From the NCBI GenBank assembly GCA_018269055.1, contig JAFDVI010000031.1, positions 150,050 through 199,296 on the forward strand: 49,247 nucleotides of DNA. The letters are read 5' to 3'. This document shows, in pieces, positions 46,001 through 49,247 of the stretch. The DNA is from Acidobacteriota bacterium. Lineage in GTDB: Bacteria; Acidobacteriota; Blastocatellia; RBC074. The translations under genes and the position numbers were made by a program. Positions within the stretch are counted from its first letter, which is position 1. Each line of letters opens with the position of its first letter. The notes below the pieces were generated by a model. It had not been told where the DNA came from. It was given only the letters and a program-made list of their open reading frames with translations, and ran no database searches.

Positions 46001-46230
46001 AATCCGGAACGTGGACGTTGACGCATATTGCCGACCGGAACGAAGAAGTCATCAACTTCATACGGGCGGGCACCTTGCCGCGAGCCACCATTCGCGCTCA
46101 CATCACAGCAGATCAATTGACCTTTTTCGCGATTGACGGCGGCGGGATTATGAAAAACTTCCTGCGCGGCGTGAATGCCGACGACAACAACAAAGATGAT
46201 CCGCAGGTAATCTTTGTACCGAAGCAGTAA
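43015..46230 (+). CDS. Secreted/anchored beta-helix protein with FN3, Pro/Thr linkers and a CAP-like domain
   Basis: 1071 residues from ATG 43015; GTG 42949, overlapping the previous stop (GTGA), would give 1093. Order: cytoplasmic head, one hydrophobic segment (about 39-62), an FN3 domain (66-155), a Thr-Pro linker (~160-205), a right-handed parallel beta-helix (about 210-620; DTIWIRGGTYKANEF, GIHAYTENGAIKGFHIEGNTIFGNG), a second Thr-Pro linker (~680-720), a CAP/SCP-like domain (about 725-865; EEKRLLELISQYRLQRGRSPL...WKVAGVGRS) and a C-terminal ~150-residue beta-rich domain. Beta-helices of this kind occur in glycan lyases and epimerases, so processing of the exported polysaccharide is a reasonable guess. 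Last gene of the locus. Confidence 0.8.
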   Translation: MDKQEVRVVPIPNEESPTPSFPSNSKYRFTAINSASVRVLILCLAAVAFINAPALLGRLLAATAPPRIDVTASSLSTTSIGLNWRLVNVTNVSSVQIYRSLSQDNGFVLIRSAAANVTTHTDVGLTPGTTYFYQLKAISTLGTQQALSDIVSAKTLGGAPTPTATPTPAPTTTPTPTPTATPTPIPTATPTPAPTATPLPTPIPPGNLPGIYVTTNGSPSGDGSQARPLDIATAFTYGKSPAKPGDTIWIRGGTYKANEFRCSVRGTASAPITIRAYPGERVILDVPLNAWAVLIPESEWTYFWGLELTCSDPDRTQTRPAGVNIYGPNTKFINLIIHDTGVAVGMWTPATDSEMYGCIIYRNGWQAPSGDRGHGHGIYAQNETGVKTMTDNIVFNQYGYGIHAYTENGAIKGFHIEGNTIFGNGSPAYPSNSDYNNILIGGLQPSERVEIVNNYLYHPLNLQNTTNLGLFYSAKNNKDVVLRDNYMAGGSVVSWIQEWQSVAVTGNTMIGTQNLVTLGLPSGVPSSSYNWNNNTYQEATTAANPTPFLFSGGLGFTSYNFNTWKQASGFDSASQYTLKSNGQPSGVKTFVRPNRYEAGRANVTIYNWDKNPTVDVDLSGVLPNGMRYEVRNVNDYFGAPVATGTYNGQPVRIPMPNTDPGPVFGAFVVLPATSASAPPATPTPTPTPAPTPTPKPSPTPTPTPVPTPTPTPTPPGSTPVTSTTALPLESEEKRLLELISQYRLQRGRSPLGTSISLTKASDFLAREMASWNYTDTIDLAGRGPVERVRDYGFQGGAASIPEDALVFSGSASATDVFNSWKASALGRILLMTPEWKVAGVGRSLSATTNRWQWNVTFAAYWDATVPLAGEDEEGRIDNNELIRTRPPSAAMLEAHRFSGYGDDGYSYNPVHCDEDSEPRNCWRDPPPANSRLDEVSLAENFVGLWKVMYSINSIGIVHANYDDWDKTGFTMELQINPNGTWIMRGYRILQTPPSVESGTWTLTHIADRNEEVINFIRAGTLPRATIRAHITADQLTFFAIDGGGIMKNFLRGVNADDNNKDDPQVIFVPKQ
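43487..43626 (+). repeat. Thr-Pro codon repeat, first linker
   Basis: Degenerate ACNCCN repeats encode TPTPTPTATPTP-type sequence between the FN3 and beta-helix domains. A likely site of length variation by slippage. Confidence 0.7.
45052..45165 (+). repeat. Thr-Pro codon repeat, second linker
   Basis: Degenerate ACTCCN repeats encode TPTPTPAPTPTPKPSPTP-type sequence between the beta-helix and the CAP-like domain. Confidence 0.7.
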
Positions 46231-46249
46231 CTGACGAGAAGAGTTAGGA

Positions 46250-46311
46250 ACAAGGAGATAGTGCGAACGGCTTCTGAATCGCCCCGTCGCCTTGTCCCCC
46301 AGTCTCCTTGT
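46250..46311. repeat. Inverted repeat in the convergent gap
   Basis: ACAAGGAGA (46250-46258) and TCTCCTTGT (46303-46311) flank a C/G-rich middle with CCTTGTCCCCCAG. It lies between the convergent beta-helix and serine hydrolase genes. It resembles AAGGGGACAAGGAGA-type intergenic repeats and might end transcription from either side, though it lacks a T run. Confidence 0.45.
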
Positions 46312-46318
46312 CCCCGCG

Positions 46319-47575
46319 TCAGTTCATCGCCACAGCAGCCATCGTCATAAACGCGTTGAACTCATCGGCCAAATCGCCGTCATCGCTCAACCGCTGCATC
46401 AGAATCAGGCCGACCAATTCTTTTTTGGGATCAACCCAGCCGTACGTTTTCCATAACCCGCCGTGGCCGAAAGTACCGATAGAATTCAGCCGAAACATTC
46501 CTTCGGGGTTGCGAACCACTGACCACCCCAGCCCATACCCAACTCCGGGAGAAAACCCTGCGGTCAAATTCCCGGTTTGATTGGCGGTCATCACTTCCAC
46601 GGAAAATTTGGACAGAATCCGTTTGCCGTCGAGCATGCCGCCGTTGAGCATCATCTGGTAAAATTGAAACAGGTCCGGCGCTGTGGAGTACAATCCGGCT
46701 TCCGGCGCCGGATACTTTGCGCCCTGCCGGTATAAATCCACATCGGCTTTCACCAACTTGCCGTTTTCCAGCTTGTAAATCGTCGCGATGCGGTCGCGTT
46801 TGCCTTCAGGCACAAAAAAATGACTGTCGTTCATGCCCAGCGGCTTGAAGATTCGCTCTGTCAAAAATTCGTCGTAGCCTTTGCCGGAAACGATTTCGAT
46901 GATGCGACCCAGCGTGGCAATCCCCATGTTGCTGTAGCCCCATTTTGTTCCTGGTTCGAAATCCAGAAAGCGTGTCGGAAACGCTTCAACTGCTTCGGCC
47001 AAAGTGTGGTCGCGCTTTGTGAATAAATCCTTGAACTCTTCCGGATAGCCGCTGCTCATTCCGGAAGTATGCGTCATCAAATCCCGCAAAGTGATTTTCC
47101 GCTTGGGTTTTCGGATTTCCTCAACGTCACCTTCGGCCTTTTCCCGGATTTGCAGTTTGGCAAAACCCGGCAGGAATTTTTCGACCGGATCAGTGATGGA
47201 AAGCAATCCTTCTTCAGCCAAAATCATGATTCCGACGCACGTGATCGGTTTGGTCATCGAAGCAATTTGGAAAATCGTGTTTTCCGTCATCGGCTTCCGG
47301 CTTTCCAAATCCTGAAAGCCCAAAGCCGATTGCTGCACGATTTTTCCTTGATGCGCCAACAGCGTAACCATTCCCGACGTGCGCCCTCTATCCACGAACG
47401 ATTTCATCCGTTCATTGAGACGCGCCAATCGCTGAGGATCGAAGTCTGGCGATGATGTTTCGGCTTTGGCTTCTGCTCTTTTGGAATTCTTCCCTTGCGG
47501 CTTTTTCGTTTGCGCCGTTAACGCGCCGCCCAGAAAAAACAACACCGTTAAACTGATGACAGTGATTCGTTTCAT
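46319..47575 (-). CDS. Secreted serine hydrolase, class C beta-lactamase/DD-peptidase fold
   Basis: 418 residues from ATG 47575 (complement), which gives the signal peptide MKRITVISLTVLFFLGGALTAQ; the longer frame hides it. The nucleophile motif S-x-x-K is SMTK in IFQIASMTKPITCVG (about 112), Y-x-N is YSN in WGYSNMGIATLGRI (about 220) and the third motif is HGG in FGHGGLWKTYGW (about 372). Family members include beta-lactamases, esterases and D-aminopeptidases, and sequence alone does not pick one. Its ATG overlaps the stop of the ThuA-like gene (ATGA), so it is the second gene of a coupled pair. Confidence 0.92.
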   Translation of the reverse strand: MKRITVISLTVLFFLGGALTAQTKKPQGKNSKRAEAKAETSSPDFDPQRLARLNERMKSFVDRGRTSGMVTLLAHQGKIVQQSALGFQDLESRKPMTENTIFQIASMTKPITCVGIMILAEEGLLSITDPVEKFLPGFAKLQIREKAEGDVEEIRKPKRKITLRDLMTHTSGMSSGYPEEFKDLFTKRDHTLAEAVEAFPTRFLDFEPGTKWGYSNMGIATLGRIIEIVSGKGYDEFLTERIFKPLGMNDSHFFVPEGKRDRIATIYKLENGKLVKADVDLYRQGAKYPAPEAGLYSTAPDLFQFYQMMLNGGMLDGKRILSKFSVEVMTANQTGNLTAGFSPGVGYGLGWSVVRNPEGMFRLNSIGTFGHGGLWKTYGWVDPKKELVGLILMQRLSDDGDLADEFNAFMTMAAVAMN

Positions 47576-48444
47576 TTCGTCGCTCTGATGCCGTGGTACT
47601 TCACGTCCACATTGAATTTCCCAGCCCATTTTTTCGGCACGGGTTTGCCAACCGCCCAGTGAATTCCATTGATGACCAATCGCTGAACCGACTCGACCTG
47701 AAAATCTTCCGGGTGGCCAAGCGTTGTCATAAAGACCTTTGCCCCGATTTTATTCTTCCACGTCCAGGCAACGGGATTTTCGACAGCATCCTTCCTTTCG
47801 GGATCAACAGCGCGACCGATTAAGAGTTGTTTCGCGTCTGATGGCGGATACGGCAGAACATGATACAGCCACGAACGCACGTGAAATTTACCGTCCACTC
47901 CCATCAAGGTCGGATCGGTTTCTGCTCCTGGATTGATGCGAACATCGGTACTGGATCTGTGTCCATAATGGTAATGGCCATTTCCCCAACCCGGAGGTCC
48001 GCCAAGGTAATCCGGCGCAAAGGAATTCCAGACTTCCATCGGATGGCCTTTCGGGTAGTTGAACGCGTGCGTTGTTGTGCGAAACGCGACGACGGGTTTT
48101 CCGGAATTCAGGTATTTTCGGATGTATTCGATCTGTTCAAGCGGTAATCGCCTCCAACGCAAAAAGAAAACGGCCAAATCGGCTTTTGGCAAAATATCCA
48201 AGCCAGGAATGTTTTCTTCGGCATTTTCGTCCGGATAAGATTTCAATACGGTGGTTTGCATCCCGTAATTCTTTTCCAGCTCGGCGGCAATTATTGGAAA
48301 AGTTTCTTCCGAGCCATATTCGTGATCGCCGCTAACAAAAACAACGTGGGGACGTTTGGGAGCGGCAGCGGGCGAGAAACCGGCGATTGACATAACTGCC
48401 CCGGTAAACACAACAGCACAAACAAAAACCAGTTTTTTGCTCAT
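47572..48444 (-). CDS. ThuA-like domain protein, exported
   Basis: 290 residues with a signal peptide (LVFVCAVVFTGAVMSIAGF). The ThuA-type fold, related to class I glutamine amidotransferases, is suggested by HVVFVSGDHEYGSEETFPIIAAELEK (about 34-59), DILPKADLAVFFLRWRRLPLEQIEYIRKYLNSGKPVVAFRTTTHAF (about 83-128) and a late AKVFMTTLGHPEDF. Family roles are linked to carbohydrate use (trehalose utilisation) but are poorly defined. A good AGGAG lies 8-9 nt upstream (complement near 48453-48457). First gene of the pair with the serine hydrolase. Confidence 0.88.
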   Translation of the reverse strand: MSKKLVFVCAVVFTGAVMSIAGFSPAAAPKRPHVVFVSGDHEYGSEETFPIIAAELEKNYGMQTTVLKSYPDENAEENIPGLDILPKADLAVFFLRWRRLPLEQIEYIRKYLNSGKPVVAFRTTTHAFNYPKGHPMEVWNSFAPDYLGGPPGWGNGHYHYGHRSSTDVRINPGAETDPTLMGVDGKFHVRSWLYHVLPYPPSDAKQLLIGRAVDPERKDAVENPVAWTWKNKIGAKVFMTTLGHPEDFQVESVQRLVINGIHWAVGKPVPKKWAGKFNVDVKYHGIRATK

Positions 48445-48534
48445 TCTTTCAGACTCCTGATGAGATGTTGCCGCAGTTTATGGCAGCGCAATGAGAGCGT
48501 AAAGCACAGCAAACTGAAATTTTTGCTTGCCCGC

Positions 48535-48563
48535 TTGACGAATGCGCCTTCGGTCGGTAGTAT
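48535..48563 (+). promoter_or_regulatory. Promoter of the tRNA-Glu gene
   Basis: TTGACG at 48535-48540, a 17-nt spacer, and TAGTAT at 48558-48563. Transcription would start near 48570, about 58 nt before the tRNA. Confidence 0.6.
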
Positions 48564-48627
48564 CCCCGCTTCGTTTCGGAGCCGTAGACATCTTCAGTTC
48601 ATTGATTCTCTGAAACTTCGATCTTGC

Positions 48628-48705
48628 GACCCGTTCGTCTAGCCCGGTCCAGGACATCGCCCTTTCACGGCGGTAACACGGGTTCAAATCCCGTACGGGT
48701 CGCCA
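48628..48705 (+). tRNA. tRNA-Glu (anticodon UUC)
   Basis: Complete cloverleaf: the acceptor stem GACCCGT pairs with ACGGGTC (48695-48701), followed by discriminator G and encoded CCA. The anticodon stem CGCC/GGCG frames the loop CTTTCAC, with anticodon TTC. The T arm is CGGGTTCAAATCCCG. The sequence is close to typical bacterial tRNA-Glu. It has its own promoter and terminator. Confidence 0.97.
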
Positions 48706-48714
48706 TCAAGACAC

Positions 48715-48756
48715 AGCACTTGCCAGGTTTTACTTCCTGTCAGGTGCTTTTTATTT
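48715..48756 (+). terminator. Rho-independent terminator of tRNA-Glu
   Basis: AGCACTTGCCAGG (48715-48727) pairs with CCTGTCAGGTGCT (48736-48748) with one mismatch and one G-T pair, followed by TTTTATTTT. Confidence 0.85.
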
Positions 48757-48797
48757 TCCAACGGAAAATTTCATCCCTCAGCATAAACCACGGCTGT

Positions 48798-49121
48798 TCA
48801 TTGTGTGCGAAAAACGAGCATCAACTTGCTCAAATCACGCTTCATCAATTCCGCCCACACTTTCACGCTTGCCAGCATTGCTGTCCTGTCATTGATCAGG
48901 TCAATGGTCAATCGTCGCTGTTCCGAACTCCGGCTGGTTAAAAAAGCGACCTTGTTTTTGCTTTTCGCCGTTTCTTTCTCGTCCAGATGCCCAAACTGAA
49001 TCCACTCTTTTCGTAATCGTTCGATCCTGGTTCCTTTTTCAGACTCCGTTGGCACAGGCAAGTTGAGATATTGCCAGAAAGCTTCTGGATATGTGGCGTG
49101 ATATTCCGTGGCATTGTCCAA
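48798..49121 (-). CDS. Unrecognised short open frame
   Basis: 107 residues from TTG 49121; a stop codon lies two codons upstream. There is no membrane segment, and the C-terminal half is basic and charged (RSSEQRRLTIDLIND...WAELMKRDLSK). I recognise no family, no Shine-Dalgarno is evident, and the other frames here are also open for short stretches. It may be a fragment of a decayed gene or not coding. Confidence 0.25.
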   Translation of the reverse strand: MDNATEYHATYPEAFWQYLNLPVPTESEKGTRIERLRKEWIQFGHLDEKETAKSKNKVAFLTSRSSEQRRLTIDLINDRTAMLASVKVWAELMKRDLSKLMLVFRTQ

Positions 49122-49247
49122 ATTTTAGTGGAAATTCGGTCTTTTGGCGTTCTGAGGCCAGAGGGCAACAGACTCTGGTTTAGTTGAAATTCTGAGTTTC
49201 AACGGCAGCCTTGATTGCGCGTTGCAAGTACGGCAGCCGTTGGAAGT

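Overview
The window looks like a piece of a chromosome from a soil or freshwater Acidobacteriota, most likely class Blastocatellia. This is an inference from gene content: a TIGR02999-type ECF sigma factor next to PERWxxI-headed Ser/Thr kinases, very large secreted Ig-like proteins, and many short palindromic repeats at gene ends. No rRNA gene or taxonomic marker is present, so the assignment is moderate. No plasmid, phage or CRISPR features were seen.

Layout. (1) 1-4.8 kb, plus strand: a catalytically dead M16 peptidase partner, an OPT-family transporter and a CaiB/BaiF CoA-transferase. (2) 4.9-6.1 kb: a 113-bp MITE-like element, then a minus-strand pair (TPR/lysine-rich protein and a DUF6702-like secreted protein). 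(3) 6.7-17.2 kb: a ~1190-residue secreted repeat protein with a clear terminator, an ECF sigma factor, and two tandem paralogous Ser/Thr kinases with multi-pass membrane C-termini. (4) 17.1-17.7 kb: an array in which the last 41 bp of the second kinase gene occurs four times, separated by palindromic elements. (5) 17.8-18.7 kb: a two-gene AbiEii-like nucleotidyltransferase toxin/antitoxin candidate.

(6) 18.75-46.2 kb: a single-direction cell-surface polysaccharide locus behind a near-consensus sigma-70 promoter. It encodes ABC-type export (Wzm and Wzt), a nonulosonic (sialic-type) acid pathway (NeuB, NeuC, NeuA), a PhyH-type dioxygenase, an asparagine-synthase-like amidotransferase, an acetyltransferase, a CapK/PaaK-type adenylate-forming enzyme, at least seven glycosyltransferase modules including a GT-C/GT-B fusion, an O-antigen ligase/polymerase, and a secreted beta-helix/CAP-domain protein at the end. 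Many junctions overlap (ATGA, GTGA, TTGA or 8-22 nt), so it is probably transcribed and translated as a coupled unit. The likely logic is: make CMP-nonulosonate and a decorated glycan in the cytoplasm, extrude it through Wzm/Wzt, then ligate or polymerise it outside.

(7) 46.3-48.4 kb, minus strand: a two-gene operon of a ThuA-like protein and a class-C beta-lactamase-fold serine hydrolase. (8) 48.5-49.2 kb: tRNA-Glu(UUC) with promoter and terminator, then an unrecognised short minus-strand frame.

The most unusual theme is the repeats. At least six loci carry head-to-head pairs of short palindromes with a fixed foot sequence (GTAG, GGGTAC or TGGAGT), the architecture of REP doublets (REPIN/BIME). 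They sit on or within a few bases of stop codons, and another repeat of a different type appears to have been absorbed in frame into a glycosyltransferase. No RAYT transposase that could move them is present in the window.
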